Below, piece by piece: positions 1 through 9,630 of a DNA stretch of 50,142 nt. The translations under genes and the position numbers were made by a program. Positions within the stretch are counted from its first letter, which is position 1, and the number at the start of each line of letters is the position of its first letter. The notes beneath the pieces are model-generated. The model did no database searches, was not told the DNA's origin, and was given only the letters and a program-made list of their open reading frames with translations. The stretch comes from a bacterium (GTDB lineage: Bacteria > Desulfobacterota > JAPLJL01), in NCBI GenBank assembly GCA_028713675.1, contig JAQTNV010000024.1, positions 1 through 50,142 of the forward strand, in the 5' to 3' direction.

Positions 1-908
1 CCGATCCATTCGTCCTCGGTCGGATCGCGGTCCAGGGCCACCCCTTCCGTCGCGAAAGCTTCCTGGACCAGGCCGCGCTTGGCGGTCAGGACCCCGGAAA
101 GAATCAGGTACCCTCCCTTTTTCAGGTGGCCGACCAGTTCTTTCTTCATCTCGATCAGGTCCTCCGCCAGGATGTTCGCGACCACAATTTCGAATTCCCC
201 GGGCACCTCCGCGACCGGGGTCTCACCCGTCTGCATCCGGGAAGTCACCTGATTCAGGTAGGCGTTATTCCGGGCGATCTCCACCGCCCGCGGGTCGATG
301 TCTATTCCCACCACTCTTTCCGCCCCCAGCTTGACCGCCGCGATCCCGAGGATGCCCGAACCGGTCCCGACGTCCAGCATGGAAACCGGCCCCTTCTTCT
401 TCATCTCCTCGAGGGATTCTTCCATCAGAATCAGGGCCAGCCGCGTGGAAAAATGGGTCCCGGTCCCGAAAGCCATGCCGGCGGTGATCTCGATGACCAC
501 CTCCCCCGGCGCGGGGGTAACGCTTTCCCAGGAAGGTTTGATCACGATCCGTTTCCCGATCCGGGCCACCTGGAAAAGGCACTTCCAGTTCTCGGCCCAG
601 TCCTCATCCTGCAGGATTTCGTAGCTGACCTTGGGAGTTTCCTCCTTCCCCTGGGCCTGGGCGGCGGACTTGATGAACTGCCGGATTTTCTCCACTCTCT
701 CTTCCAGTTTTTCGTCGCGGATATAGTAAGCCAGCAGGACCAGCCGTTCCGGCCTGGGGCTGTTGAAGAGATCAAAATAAGGCTTGGATTTGGCCCGGTC
801 GGTAAAAACCCCGTGCGACCCCAGGTCAAAGATGAAACCCGCGAGCGCGTCCTCCAGATACTGGGGGATGTCCATGCAAACCTCGGCCCACTCGACCCGG
901 GGCTTCAT
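1..908 (-). CDS. prmA: Ribosomal protein L11 methyltransferase PrmA (3' end cut by window edge)
   Basis: PrmA trimethylates ribosomal protein L11 in the cytoplasm using S-adenosylmethionine. The frame is open from ATG at 908 to the window edge, about 302 codons, so the C-terminus is missing. The N-terminal half carries the family-specific L11-binding region (MKPRVEWAEVCMDIP...). The SAM domain follows: a TAGMAFGTGTHFSTRL segment near residue 175, motif I LDVGTGSGILGIAAVKLGA, acidic GIDIDPRAVEIARNNA, and the catalytic-region motif VANILAE that is typical of PrmA. The start codon overlaps the upstream gene's stop as ATGA (908-905), which indicates translational coupling. Assignment is firm from the motif set and the order of domains. 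Only the truncation limits it. Confidence 0.93.
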   Translation of the reverse strand, partial: MKPRVEWAEVCMDIPQYLEDALAGFIFDLGSHGVFTDRAKSKPYFDLFNSPRPERLVLLAYYIRDEKLEERVEKIRQFIKSAAQAQGKEETPKVSYEILQDEDWAENWKCLFQVARIGKRIVIKPSWESVTPAPGEVVIEITAGMAFGTGTHFSTRLALILMEESLEEMKKKGPVSMLDVGTGSGILGIAAVKLGAERVVGIDIDPRAVEIARNNAYLNQVTSRMQTGETPVAEVPGEFEIVVANILAEDLIEMKKELVGHLKKGGYLILSGVLTAKRGLVQEAFATEGVALDRDPTEDEWI

Positions 909-1546
909 CGGCTGCTCTCCGGGATGCCCGCCGGTTCTTCGCCCCGGCTGGGATCCAGCATGGAAATAAAGAGGGAAAGCTTCTGGAGATCACCGGGGCG
1001 GAAAGAAAGAATCGCCGTCTCGGGATAGCCGATCAGGTAGCGCAGATTGCTCATTAACACCTCCGCTTGGGAAAAACCGGGATCGATCGAGAAATAATCA
1101 ATCGGACGGTTGTCCTTCTCGATCTGCATCGCTTCGGTCAGGTTCTGGGTCTGCAGCAGGACCACGCCTTCGAATACGGGAACCTTGAAATTTATTTCGG
1201 TGGGGGAAGCCAGGAGGATCTTGTAGCGCAGTTCCATCTTCAGGGCTTCCCAGGTTTTTTCGATTTCCCGGATCAGCAGGCTTACCGTCGGGGATACTTC
1301 CTGGGAGTGGTAAACCTCGCTCTCCAGAACGTGGGTCACGTCCATGTCCAGCGAGTAACGGAAGCGGATCAGTTTGGCTTTCTCATCCTCGAAACGGAAA
1401 TCCGGTGAATGTTTGAACAGGTGCCGGACGTTCGTCTGGTAGGAGTCCAGGAAATCCACCACGGTATCGTAAAGGCTGGAAAGGTGGAAAAGGTCCAGCC
1501 GGTTTCGGCTGGTGAGGGCGGCGGTGGGGGATTTCTTCGTCGGCAT
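905..1546 (-). CDS. Conserved-looking hypothetical protein, 213 aa, coupled to prmA
   Basis: I do not recognise this family. The 213-residue product is soluble, with no signal peptide or membrane segment. It is rich in charged and aromatic residues, with likely helices around residues 15-45 and 85-115 and a strand-rich centre (about 120-150). Its stop overlaps the prmA start by four bases, so the pair is very probably co-transcribed and translationally coupled. That hints at a housekeeping or translation-linked role but does not prove one. No good ribosome binding site precedes the ATG at 1546, and the upstream DNA is low-complexity repeat. The start is therefore uncertain, although no later ATG is convincing before about residue 67. 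Confidence 0.75.
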   Translation of the reverse strand: MPTKKSPTAALTSRNRLDLFHLSSLYDTVVDFLDSYQTNVRHLFKHSPDFRFEDEKAKLIRFRYSLDMDVTHVLESEVYHSQEVSPTVSLLIREIEKTWEALKMELRYKILLASPTEINFKVPVFEGVVLLQTQNLTEAMQIEKDNRPIDYFSIDPGFSQAEVLMSNLRYLIGYPETAILSFRPGDLQKLSLFISMLDPSRGEEPAGIPESSR

Positions 1547-1559
1547 TATTTTTGAGCTT

Positions 1560-1634
1560 TGAACTTTGACCCTTCGACTACGCTCAGGGCAGGCCTTTAA
1601 GCCTGATTTGACATTTGAACTTTGGCCTTTGGAT
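1560..1634. repeat. Intergenic repeat with a CCTTCGACT-type dispersed word
   Basis: This short spacer has an imperfect inverted or direct repetition of the word TTTGAACTTTG and one copy (about 1570-1591) of a roughly 23-nt word. Related copies occur at 31647-31670, 41242-41265, 43773-43795 and 48584-48606. No reading frame is plausible here. Confidence 0.6.
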
Positions 1635-2402
1635 TCAGGCTAAAATCCCTCCTCCATCAATCACCATTATCTCCCCGGTCATGTAGCTGGAAGCCGGGGA
1701 AGCCAGGTAGAGAACGGCGTTGGCTATTTCCTCGGGCTGGCCGACCCGGGGAATGGGCTGGCGTTTCTGGACCTCCTCCAGGATCGTTTCGTTCTTCCAG
1801 AGCGCCTCGCTGAAGCGGGTCTCGATTATCCCGGGAGCCACCGCGTTGACCCGGATCTTCAGGCCCGCCCATTCCACCGCCAGAACCTTGGTCAGCATGA
1901 TCACGGCCGCCTTGCTGACCGAGTAAGCCCCCAGGAAAGGCATGGGCCGGAGTCCGGCCGAAGAAGCGATATTAACGATCACGCCTCCCCCCTTTTCGCC
2001 CATCACCTGGGCCGCCGCCCGGGAAAGGAAAAAAGCGCCCCTGACGTTGACCTCCATGATTTTGTTCCAGGCCGATTCGTCCACCTGGATGATCGGTCCG
2101 AAAACCGGGTTGGTCGCGGCGTTGTTCACGAGGATATCGATCGTCCCATAATGCTCCACCGTTTTCTTCGCCAGGTTTTCCAGATCGGCGATCTTCCCGT
2201 TGTGAGCCGCGATCGGAAAGGCGTCGCCTCCCTTCCCCCGGATTTCCTCCGCCACCTTCTGGAGATCCTCCAGCTTGCGGCTGGACAGGACCACTTTCGC
2301 CCCGGCTTCGGCTAAACCGTGGGCGATGGCCCGGCCGATTCCCCGGCTGGCTCCGGTCACGGCGGCTACTTTTCCCTGAATTTGAAAATCCTTCAATCCC
2401 AT
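1635..2402 (-). CDS. SDR-family oxidoreductase (FabG/glucose dehydrogenase-like)
   Basis: This is a classical short-chain dehydrogenase of 255 aa, the usual length for the family. It shows the nucleotide-binding [10 protein letters not shown] motif near residue 16, the structural NNAA motif near 92, the catalytic Ser in NIASSAGL, and the catalytic Tyr-x-x-x-Lys in YSVSKAA near 160. It ends in [12 protein letters not shown], typical of 3-oxoacyl-ACP reductase/FabG-like and glucose dehydrogenase-like SDRs. Arg and Ser after the first strand (SSRK) would favour NADPH. A good ribosome binding site (GGGAGGA) precedes ATG 2402. The substrate cannot be assigned. It sits 89 bp upstream of the hypothetical-prmA pair on the same strand, separated by repeat DNA. 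Confidence 0.88.
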   Translation of the reverse strand: MGLKDFQIQGKVAAVTGASRGIGRAIAHGLAEAGAKVVLSSRKLEDLQKVAEEIRGKGGDAFPIAAHNGKIADLENLAKKTVEHYGTIDILVNNAATNPVFGPIIQVDESAWNKIMEVNVRGAFFLSRAAAQVMGEKGGGVIVNIASSAGLRPMPFLGAYSVSKAAVIMLTKVLAVEWAGLKIRVNAVAPGIIETRFSEALWKNETILEEVQKRQPIPRVGQPEEIANAVLYLASPASSYMTGEIMVIDGGGILA

Positions 2403-2495
2403 TTGTCCTCCCTGAATATAAAAGCGTTCGGTTTAATAGTTACACCCTGGCCGGGCCTCGGGCAAGCCGGGCGGGCGGTTCGTTCCCAGGGTAGT

Positions 2496-4850
2496 TTAAC
2501 TGGCGGGCAAAATCTTGACTTCCACCCGGCGGTTTTTCCAGCGCACCGCGAAGCTGGGCCCGGAAACCAGGGGTTCTTCCTTTCCCCTACTGACGATCTC
2601 GATCCGGGAAGGATCCAGACCGGCGGCCTGGGAAACCAGGAAATTCTTTACCCTCGCCGCCCGGCGGATGCCGAGTTCTTGGTTATAATTCCGGGTGCCG
2701 ACTTCATCACAATGCCCTTCCAGGCGGATCCGGACCAGGGGATGATCCGAAAGCCACCGGGACAGGTCCTGCAGAATCGGCCGGGCCTCCGCGGAAAGCG
2801 TATCGTGGTCGAAAATGAAATAAATCCTTTGCAGCCCTTCGGGCAGCGAGACCGCCTCCGGCGCCGGGGCCGGGGATTCCGCCGGGGTTTCCGCTTTCGC
2901 CACCTCCTGGGGCTTTTCGGCTGCCGGCGGCTTCGAGCCGGAGACGATGATATTTGACTCGCGGAAGCGCTGGAACTGAATCCCGTTGTTCAGTTTGCCT
3001 TCGACCTCGAACTTGAAGCGATAATGTCCGGGTCCGTAAAACTTGGCCCCGGAATAGAAGAAATCGATGGTCGAATCACCGCCGGAGAAGGGGCCGAAGG
3101 GAAATTCCTCCACCTGTTTGTTTTCCTTGTAAACTGAAACCAGGACATCGGCGACCTGAATCGGCTTGGGCAGGTCGACCAGGCCCAGCTGAAAATGAAT
3201 ATCCTGGCTGGGATCGCCATGAACGTAACCGGCTGCCGGCGAGAAAATATCCAGGCTCATTTTATCCGCGGTGCTGACAATGTAATGAAGATTGGTCCCC
3301 TCTTTCGGGATTCCGCTCTCGCCCTTGATCGCCACCTCGTATTTCCCGTAATAACTTTTCTCCAGGCGGATAAATGAGGCCTGGGTGGGGACAATCGAAA
3401 CCATGACCGGGGGATATTTTTCCCGCTCAATGCTTTTTCCCTTGGAATCCTTGATCTGGTATTTCCCGTCCGGGGCGATCACGATCTGGTTGCCCTTGGG
3501 ATCCTTGACCTCGTAGCTGAACTCGGATTTTTCCTCGACATAGATGAAGATATCGCCCCCGCCCTGGAACTGGAAGGATTTCTTCTTCCCCCGCTTTACC
3601 CCTTTGACCACGGCGGAAGCCACACCCTTGCGGTACATGACTTCCAGCTCCACCAGGGACATGAAAACCGCCTGGATATCCGCCGCGGAGAAGATCGGGA
3701 GATAATCCTTGCCCCCGCTCTCGCGGGCGATCCGGCTGAGCATGACTTCGTTCAATCCCTGTTCAAACTGCAGGCTGGGATTCTTCACGTCCGCCCCCAG
3801 CCCCATCACGAAAATGGGGATGCCGTTTTTCAGCTCGGGGTTGAACTTCGGGTTGAAAAGACGGTGGGCATTCTGGTATTCGCCGATATTATGAAACCCG
3901 TCGGTCAGAAAGAAGATGAAATTTTGAATCTCCGGGCTGGTGTCCTTCAGGCAGTCATACGCGGCCTTCAAGGTCACGTCAAAGTTGGTCTCCCCTCCCC
4001 GGGCGCCGATCCGGTCGGCCGCGGAATCCAGTTCCTGGAAATGGTCAAACACGTTCTGGGGGCAGACCGAAAAATGCACCCGGTCGCTGAAATCGATAAT
4101 CCCGAGTTCCACGTTGGTAAGTTCGAATCTCTTGATGTAATTCAGGATCAGCTTGGCCCCCGAACGGCGCCGGTTGAAAACGTCATTCCCCTCGAACTTA
4201 CGCATGGAATTGGAGGAATCCACCACCAACATGAGCCGCTTCCGCTGGAAGGCCTGGACCCGGTTGCATTTCCGGAGCTGGCAGACCAGATTTTCATTCA
4301 GGGCCTGCATCTGGTCCGGTTCGTAAATCTTGGCGAGCTCCCCGGAAGCGGTTCCCTTTTCCTCACCGCCGGGAATCGACCGGGATTTCAAAGAAATCAG
4401 GTATTTGTCCCCTCCGGTGGTTTCATTGACAAAACAGCTGACCACCAGGTTGGCCCCCATGGCCTTCCCGAGTTCGATGCCGCCCTTTTGCTCCAGGTCG
4501 GAAGGCGTCAGGTTGAGTTTGCGGATGGCGTCTTCGATCTTGCCGCGCTCGGCGAGGTCGTAAAGCTCCAGGGTCACCAGGTTCTGGTAAAGATTCTCCC
4601 GGTATTCATTGCGGAATTGGCTGGGGAGGCCTTCTTTCCCTCCGCAGGGAAATAAAACCAGAACCGGGGGCGTGGCGCCCTCCGGCGCTTCCGACTGGGA
4701 AATCAGCTGCGATTGAGGTGCGGCCGATCCCGGAGGCGTCACCGGCTGGAGGTTATCTTTACCGGATCCTGTTTGCGCCATGACCATTATGGGAAACAGC
4801 AAAATCCCCCATAAAAGCATCAAGCAAAGCAAACATTTTGGCTTGGACAA
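2496..4850 (-). CDS. Secreted vWA-OmpA protein with a CsgG/TolB-N-like N-terminal region
   Basis: This large envelope protein (784 aa) is probably periplasmic and peptidoglycan-bound. A signal peptide (hydrophobic LLCLMLLWGILLFPIMV, likely cleavage after VMA) is followed by a Pro/Ser-rich linker. Residues about 60-185 resemble the CsgG/TolB-N type of fold (LAERGKIEDAIRKL... ELGKAMGANLVVSCFV). A von Willebrand A domain follows at about 205-400, with a complete MIDAS-type DSSNS motif, IDFSDRV and FLTDGFHN. A beta-rich middle leads to a C-terminal OmpA domain (about 680-784, IYFIFDHDTLS... LEGHCDEVGTRNYN). TTG 4850 is chosen as the start because GAGAGG lies six bases upstream. TTG 4856 is possible but would sit directly against it. 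No ATG is available before the signal sequence. Confidence 0.85.
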   Translation of the reverse strand: MSKPKCLLCLMLLWGILLFPIMVMAQTGSGKDNLQPVTPPGSAAPQSQLISQSEAPEGATPPVLVLFPCGGKEGLPSQFRNEYRENLYQNLVTLELYDLAERGKIEDAIRKLNLTPSDLEQKGGIELGKAMGANLVVSCFVNETTGGDKYLISLKSRSIPGGEEKGTASGELAKIYEPDQMQALNENLVCQLRKCNRVQAFQRKRLMLVVDSSNSMRKFEGNDVFNRRRSGAKLILNYIKRFELTNVELGIIDFSDRVHFSVCPQNVFDHFQELDSAADRIGARGGETNFDVTLKAAYDCLKDTSPEIQNFIFFLTDGFHNIGEYQNAHRLFNPKFNPELKNGIPIFVMGLGADVKNPSLQFEQGLNEVMLSRIARESGGKDYLPIFSAADIQAVFMSLVELEVMYRKGVASAVVKGVKRGKKKSFQFQGGGDIFIYVEEKSEFSYEVKDPKGNQIVIAPDGKYQIKDSKGKSIEREKYPPVMVSIVPTQASFIRLEKSYYGKYEVAIKGESGIPKEGTNLHYIVSTADKMSLDIFSPAAGYVHGDPSQDIHFQLGLVDLPKPIQVADVLVSVYKENKQVEEFPFGPFSGGDSTIDFFYSGAKFYGPGHYRFKFEVEGKLNNGIQFQRFRESNIIVSGSKPPAAEKPQEVAKAETPAESPAPAPEAVSLPEGLQRIYFIFDHDTLSAEARPILQDLSRWLSDHPLVRIRLEGHCDEVGTRNYNQELGIRRAARVKNFLVSQAAGLDPSRIEIVSRGKEEPLVSGPSFAVRWKNRRVEVKILPAS

Positions 4851-4899
4851 ATTCAACCTCTCATTTTTAGCACTTAACTATTCAATTTTTATATACATC

Positions 4900-4926
4900 G
4901 TAATAGTTTACAAACCTCAGTGTCAA
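4900..4926 (-). promoter_or_regulatory. Possible sigma70 promoter for the vWA-OmpA gene
   Basis: On the minus strand TTGACA (4926-4921) is followed 15 bases later by TATTAC (4905-4900). The -35 box is perfect, but the spacing is short and the -10 box matches only four of six positions. The call is tentative. Confidence 0.3.
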
Positions 4927-5079
4927 CAACTTCTTGTTTTTCCTTGATATTTAACTTGTTAGCCGTCTTCGTCGGGGTACATATGCATGCTTAATACGAT
5001 GATAAACCGATTACCCCGTTTTTCGGATTGACAAGCTTCAATTCGTGATTACCTTAATATTCGAAAGGAGGACACAAAA

Positions 5080-5523
5080 ATGAACATTGAACTTTGGAAA
5101 ACATTACCGTTAAGGAGTTGTGAAGAAGATGCGGATCTTTTCCGGCCCTTCATGAGCGGCGACATCGAGTTTTTATTCGGGGAGGCCCCCACCATGGAAT
5201 ACCCGGCGGTTGAAGTCAAGGAAGACGACAGGAATTATTATGTGGAAGCGGAAACCCCGGGGCTTACCGAAAAAGAATTGGAAGTCTCGATCGAGGACGG
5301 GGTTCTGACCCTGAAAGGGGAAAGAAAAACCGAAACGGAAAAGAAAGAAGGAAAGGTTCACCGGTCCGAGAGGTACTACGGGCGCTTCTCCCGGAGCTTC
5401 AGCATTCCCGAGAATGTGAAAGCCGAGGAGATCACGGCCCATTATGAAAACGGACTCCTGAAGCTGACCCTCCCGAAAGGGGAGGAAGCCAAGCCCAAAC
5501 TGGTTGAAATCAAGATTAACTAA
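5080..5523 (+). CDS. Small heat shock protein, Hsp20 family
   Basis: This ATP-independent holdase chaperone binds unfolding proteins in the cytoplasm. The 147-aa product has a variable N-terminus (about 1-40). The alpha-crystallin domain (about 45-138) starts with PAVEVKEDDRNYYVEAETPG and includes LEVSIEDGVLTLKGER. It ends with the diagnostic ENGLLKLTLPK motif, and a C-terminal I-K-I lies in the position of the IxI anchor used in oligomer assembly. A strong ribosome binding site (AAAGGAGG, 5063-5070) precedes the ATG. The gene is monocistronic: a 220-bp AT-rich divergent region lies upstream and a strong terminator follows. I found no complete CIRCE element or clear heat-shock promoter. Confidence 0.95.
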   Translation: MNIELWKTLPLRSCEEDADLFRPFMSGDIEFLFGEAPTMEYPAVEVKEDDRNYYVEAETPGLTEKELEVSIEDGVLTLKGERKTETEKKEGKVHRSERYYGRFSRSFSIPENVKAEEITAHYENGLLKLTLPKGEEAKPKLVEIKIN

Positions 5524-5546
5524 ACAGAACCACCCCCCTCTCCCAG

Positions 5547-5585
5547 CCGCCCCGATTCTATAAATCAGATCGGGGCGGTTTTTTT
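5547..5585 (+). terminator. Rho-independent terminator of hsp20
   Basis: A perfect 10-bp GC-rich stem (5547-5556 with 5569-5578) is followed by seven T residues, 24 bp after the hsp20 stop codon. Confidence 0.92.
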
Positions 5586-5862
5586 ACCAGATAAACGCAT
5601 TTCGAATGGCTGGTTCATCATTCCGGACGGGCATCGCTCCCCAAACAATTCGACTTTTCCGAAAATGTTCACGGCCGCCCCGCAAGGGCTGGCCGTTAGC
5701 ATGCAGATGTATTTATAAATCAATCACAAAGCGTTTTTAAAAGATGTTTGGGTTCGCTTCAACCCGCCCGGGATGATTGCCTTAATCAATGATTGGGATT
5801 TGAAGTTGATCGTGGTTTTCCCCGGTCCAATCCGATAAACTTATAAATTTAGGTGATTAAAA
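5586..5862. other. Geneless spacer before uvrA with one hairpin
   Basis: No credible gene is seen. The spacer contains a hairpin at 5671-5696 (ACGGCC paired with GGCCGT, inner CCC with GGG, loop CGCAA) that lacks a T-tract. A possible LexA-type site was looked for and not found. The uvrA ribosome binding site (AGGTGA, 5851-5856) is modest. Confidence 0.6.
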
Positions 5863-8709
5863 ATGGAACCGGGAAAAATCATCATTCGCGGGGCCCGCGA
5901 GCATAACCTGAAAAACATCTCCGTTGAGATTCCCCGGAACAGCCTGGCCGTGATCACGGGGGTTTCAGGCTCAGGGAAAAGTTCCTTGGCCTTTGACACC
6001 ATTTACGCGGAAGGCCAGCGCCGTTACGTGGAATCCCTTTCCGCTTATGCCCGGCAGTTCCTGGAACAGATGGAAAAACCCGACGTGGATGAAATTCTCG
6101 GTCTTTCCCCGGCCATTTCCATCGAGCAGAAAACCGTATCAAAAAACCCCCGCTCCACGGTCGGAACCGTCACGGAAATTTATGATTATCTCCGGGTGCT
6201 TTTCGCCCGCATCGGCCGCCCGCACTGCCCCCGCTGCGGCCAGGAAATCAGCTCGCAGACCCCTCCCCAGATCGTGGACCGGATCCTGGAAATGCCTCCC
6301 GGCTCCCGGATCGTCATCCTCGCCCCGATCGTGCGGGGCCGGAAGGGTGAATACCGGAAAGAGCTCTCCGACCTCCGGCGCCAGGGCTTCCTCCGGGTCA
6401 TTATCGACGGGGAGCCCCGGGAGCTGACCGAGGAGATCGAGCTCGACCGCAAGCGAAAGCACACGATCGAGGTGGTGATCGACCGGGTCACCATTCCTGA
6501 AGGAGCCGGCCCGAAGGGAAAGGAGGAACCCAGCCTCCGTCCCCGGCTGGCGGAAGCGGTTGAACTCGCCACCGGGCTTGCGGAGGGAATCGTCCGGATC
6601 AAGCTGCCGGACAACCAGACCGTGACCTTCAGCTCCCGTTTCGCCTGCCTGGATTGCGGGATCGATCTCCCGGAAATCAATCCGCGGATATTCTCCTTCA
6701 ACAATCCCTACGGGGCCTGCCCGGAATGCGACGGCCTGGGAACCAAAACCGATTTCGCCCCCGCCCTGGTGGTGCCGGACGAGAACCTCTCCCTCCGGGA
6801 AGGCGCGATCGAACCTTGGCAGAAGAAAAATCCGGCGGTCCGCCAGCAGATCCTGGAATCCTTGAGCCGGCGTTTCGATTTCGACATTTACACCCCCTGG
6901 AAAACCCTCCCGCCGGCCGTCCGGGAAATCATCCTCTCGGGGACGGGGGAGGAAAAGATCGAGTTCTGGTATGAGCGCGCGGGGAAAAGGCACCGTTTCC
7001 TCCGCCCCTTCCCCGGGGTGATCGGGGAACTGCGGGTCCGGCTGGACCAGGACCCGGACTGGTCGGAGCGCGAGGAGCTTTCCCGCTACCTCGAAACCCG
7101 GGAATGCTCGGCCTGCCGGGGCACCCGTTTACGGCCGGAAAGCCTCTCGGTCAAGATCGCGCAGAAATCCATCGCCGCGATTACCTGTCTGACCATCGCG
7201 GAGATCGACCGCTTCTTCTCCGAGATCCAGCTTTCCTCCCGGGAAGCCGAAATCGCCCGCCGGCTGCTGAAAGAAATCCGGGAACGCCTCGGGTTTCTCA
7301 TCAAGGTGGGGGTGGATTACCTCACCCTGGACCGCCCCGCCAACAGCCTGGCCGGGGGGGAAGGGCAGCGCATCCGCCTGGCCACCCAGATCGGATCCGG
7401 GCTGGTCGGGGTACTCTACATCCTGGATGAGCCCTCGGTCGGACTGCACAAGCGGGACCAGCTCCGCCTGCTCCGGGCCCTGGAAAGGCTCCGCGACCTC
7501 GGAAACACGGTGATCGTGGTGGAGCACGATGAGGAGACCATCCTTTCGGCCGACTGGGTGCTCGACCTGGGTCCCGGGGCGGGTCGGGATGGCGGCCGGA
7601 TCGTCGTAGCCGGCACCCCGGAGGAAATCAAACGCCACCCCTCCTCCCTGACCGGGGGTTACCTTTCCGGCCGCTGGAAAATCCCCGTCCCTCCGCGGAA
7701 AAAACCCGACGGGCGCTTCCTGGAAATCAAGGGCGCCCGGGAGCATAACCTGAAAAATTTGACCGTCCGGATTCCCCTGGGGCTGATCACCTGCGTCACC
7801 GGCGTTTCCGGCTCCGGGAAAAGCTCCCTGATCATCGACACGCTCTACCCGATCCTGGCCCGTTACCTGCAGCGCGACCGCATTCCCTCCGTCAAGGTCG
7901 AAGAGGTCAAAGGCCTGGAACACCTGGACCGGGTCATTAACATCGACCAATCCCCCATCGGCCGGACCCCCCGCTCCAACCCCGCCACCTACACCGGGGT
8001 CTTTACCGAGATCCGGGATGTTTTCGCCGGGTTGCCGGAAGCCAAGGCCCGGGCCTACCATCCCGGAAGGTTCAGCTTTAACGTCAAAGGGGGAAGGTGC
8101 GAAGCCTGCGAAGGGGACGGGGTAATCCAGATCGAAATGCACTTCCTCCCCGATGTCTTCGTGCAATGCGAGCACTGCCGGGGCAAAAGATACAACCGCG
8201 ACACCCTGGAGATCACCTACAAGGGCAAGAACATCGCCGAGGTGCTGGAAATGACGGTGGCCGAGGCGGAAGGCCTTTTTTCGGCCTATCCCCGCATCCG
8301 GGACAAGCTCCGCACCCTGGCCGAGGTGGACCTGGGATACCTCTGCCTGGGACAGTCCGCCACCACTCTCTCCGGAGGGGAAGCCCAGCGGATCAAGCTG
8401 GCGCGCGAGCTTTCCAAGCGCTCCACCGGCCGGACCCTGTACCTTCTGGACGAACCCACCACCGGGCTGCATTTCGCCGACATCCAGCACCTGCTCGGCC
8501 TTCTGTTCCGGCTTCGGGACGAGGGCAACACGGTCATCATCATCGAGCACAACCTGGACGTGGTGAAATCCTCCGATTACGTCATTGACCTGGGCCCGGA
8601 AGGAGGGGAACAGGGCGGTGGGGTGGTGGGAACCGGCACCCCGGAGGAGCTGGCGAGGATCCCCGAATCCCATACCGGCCGCTTCCTCGCGGAACTATTT
8701 AATAAATAA
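5863..8709 (+). CDS. uvrA: Excinuclease ABC subunit A, UvrA
   Basis: UvrA is the damage-recognition ATPase of nucleotide excision repair. It acts as a dimer that loads UvrB onto lesions. The 948-aa length matches the usual ~940. Two ABC ATPase modules are complete. The first has Walker [20 protein letters not shown] (about residue 31), signature [12 protein letters not shown] and Walker [13 protein letters not shown]. The second has [16 protein letters not shown] (about 645), signature [12 protein letters not shown] and Walker [13 protein letters not shown]. Zinc-binding [14 protein letters not shown]...CPECDG and CEACEGDG...CEHCRGKRY are all intact. Signature helix region [13 protein letters not shown] is present. 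The gene stands alone, and uvrB and uvrC are not in the window. Confidence 0.98.
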   Translation: MEPGKIIIRGAREHNLKNISVEIPRNSLAVITGVSGSGKSSLAFDTIYAEGQRRYVESLSAYARQFLEQMEKPDVDEILGLSPAISIEQKTVSKNPRSTVGTVTEIYDYLRVLFARIGRPHCPRCGQEISSQTPPQIVDRILEMPPGSRIVILAPIVRGRKGEYRKELSDLRRQGFLRVIIDGEPRELTEEIELDRKRKHTIEVVIDRVTIPEGAGPKGKEEPSLRPRLAEAVELATGLAEGIVRIKLPDNQTVTFSSRFACLDCGIDLPEINPRIFSFNNPYGACPECDGLGTKTDFAPALVVPDENLSLREGAIEPWQKKNPAVRQQILESLSRRFDFDIYTPWKTLPPAVREIILSGTGEEKIEFWYERAGKRHRFLRPFPGVIGELRVRLDQDPDWSEREELSRYLETRECSACRGTRLRPESLSVKIAQKSIAAITCLTIAEIDRFFSEIQLSSREAEIARRLLKEIRERLGFLIKVGVDYLTLDRPANSLAGGEGQRIRLATQIGSGLVGVLYILDEPSVGLHKRDQLRLLRALERLRDLGNTVIVVEHDEETILSADWVLDLGPGAGRDGGRIVVAGTPEEIKRHPSSLTGGYLSGRWKIPVPPRKKPDGRFLEIKGAREHNLKNLTVRIPLGLITCVTGVSGSGKSSLIIDTLYPILARYLQRDRIPSVKVEEVKGLEHLDRVINIDQSPIGRTPRSNPATYTGVFTEIRDVFAGLPEAKARAYHPGRFSFNVKGGRCEACEGDGVIQIEMHFLPDVFVQCEHCRGKRYNRDTLEITYKGKNIAEVLEMTVAEAEGLFSAYPRIRDKLRTLAEVDLGYLCLGQSATTLSGGEAQRIKLARELSKRSTGRTLYLLDEPTTGLHFADIQHLLGLLFRLRDEGNTVIIIEHNLDVVKSSDYVIDLGPEGGEQGGGVVGTGTPEELARIPESHTGRFLAELFNK

Positions 8710-8772
8710 AAGGTCGAGAAATATGGAATCAAATGGTAAGATAACAGGAGAGACGCCGGATCAGGATCGAGC

Positions 8773-9615
8773 TTGAGACCAAAAATAAATTTCAAACTTC
8801 TCGCCTTGCTGGCTTTCGCCCTGGTCGCATTGACCGCGGCGGAGAGCCGGGCTTTTTATGAATCCATCGGAGCCAAATCCATCGGGATGGGGGGAGCTTT
8901 CCGGGCCCTGGCGGACGATAATTCCGCGATTTTTTTCAATCCGGCCGGGTTGACCCAGACCAAAAGATATTCCGTCGGGTCGGGGTATACCCTGCTGCGC
9001 ACCAATTCGAACAATTTTCACTATTTTTCCGGCTCGGTCGTGGATACCAAAACCAGCCCCATGGGGGCGGGCATCGCCTATATCTACAAACAGAAAAACC
9101 GCAATGCATCCCAGGCCCAGGGAGAGGCTCAGGAAGTGGCCGTGGCGCTGGCCCAGGAATACATCAGATCATTCCATCTCGGATTTACCACCCACTATCT
9201 CTGGGGAAAACCCCAGAACGGATGGCGGCTGGACGCCTCGGCGCTTTTCGTTCCCAGCCATTACATTATTTTCGGCGTGATCGGAAAAAATCTGGTCGAA
9301 CTCAAAAATGACTCCCGGGAAGTGGATTTCTCCCTGGCCTCCCGGATCGGTGATTACGTCAACCTCGACTTCGATTTCCTCTGGCTGCCGAAAGCCAAAA
9401 CCGACAACCTGGGTTATAATATGGGGATCGAACTGGTGGCCCGGAAGGAATTTTTCCTTCGGGGAGGATACTCGTTTGACCGTTCCCACCAGGATTGGTA
9501 CGGGATCGGAATCGGATGGCGTTTTCCCCGGGGATCCTTTGATTACGGGTTCCGGCGGGAGGTGGGCGATTCCGATCTGATCGGCCAATGGGTTGAAATC
9601 ACGGTTACAATTTAA
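8773..9615 (+). CDS. Outer-membrane beta-barrel protein, PorV/FadL/UPF0164-like
   Basis: This 280-aa protein has a signal peptide (KLLALLAFALVALTAAESRA, cleavage near residue 27). The mature N-terminus carries SIGAKSIGMGGAFRALADD, followed by AIFFNPAGL. This MGGA...NPAGL pattern is the hallmark of FadL/PorV/PorQ-like outer membrane barrels. The rest is alternating beta structure ending WVEITVTI, a typical barrel C-terminus. The start is TTG 8773; no in-frame ATG lies between it and the stop at 8737-8739. Members of this superfamily act in hydrophobic solute uptake or as secretion shuttles, and which applies here is unknown. The response-regulator gene follows 15 bp downstream and is probably co-transcribed. 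Confidence 0.85.
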   Translation: MRPKINFKLLALLAFALVALTAAESRAFYESIGAKSIGMGGAFRALADDNSAIFFNPAGLTQTKRYSVGSGYTLLRTNSNNFHYFSGSVVDTKTSPMGAGIAYIYKQKNRNASQAQGEAQEVAVALAQEYIRSFHLGFTTHYLWGKPQNGWRLDASALFVPSHYIIFGVIGKNLVELKNDSREVDFSLASRIGDYVNLDFDFLWLPKAKTDNLGYNMGIELVARKEFFLRGGYSFDRSHQDWYGIGIGWRFPRGSFDYGFRREVGDSDLIGQWVEITVTI

Positions 9616-9630
9616 CAAAATACACTGATT

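Noticed and set aside
4866-4876. TTAGCACTT as half of a CIRCE heat-shock operator
   Set aside because: The required inverted partner GAGTGCTAA at nine bases distance is absent.
5028-5033. TTGACA upstream of hsp20 as a -35 box
   Set aside because: The only -10-like hexamers (5054-5060) are 20-21 bp away and would place transcription start inside the ribosome binding site (5063-5070).
7129-8673. Long antisense open frame opposite uvrA
   Set aside because: It has no recognisable motif and lies fully inside a certain uvrA gene.
8723-8776. 17-codon leader ORF overlapping the outer-membrane barrel start (TTGA overlap)
   Set aside because: Its stop overlaps the TTG start, which could couple translation, but the peptide has no conserved feature and no ribosome site I trust.
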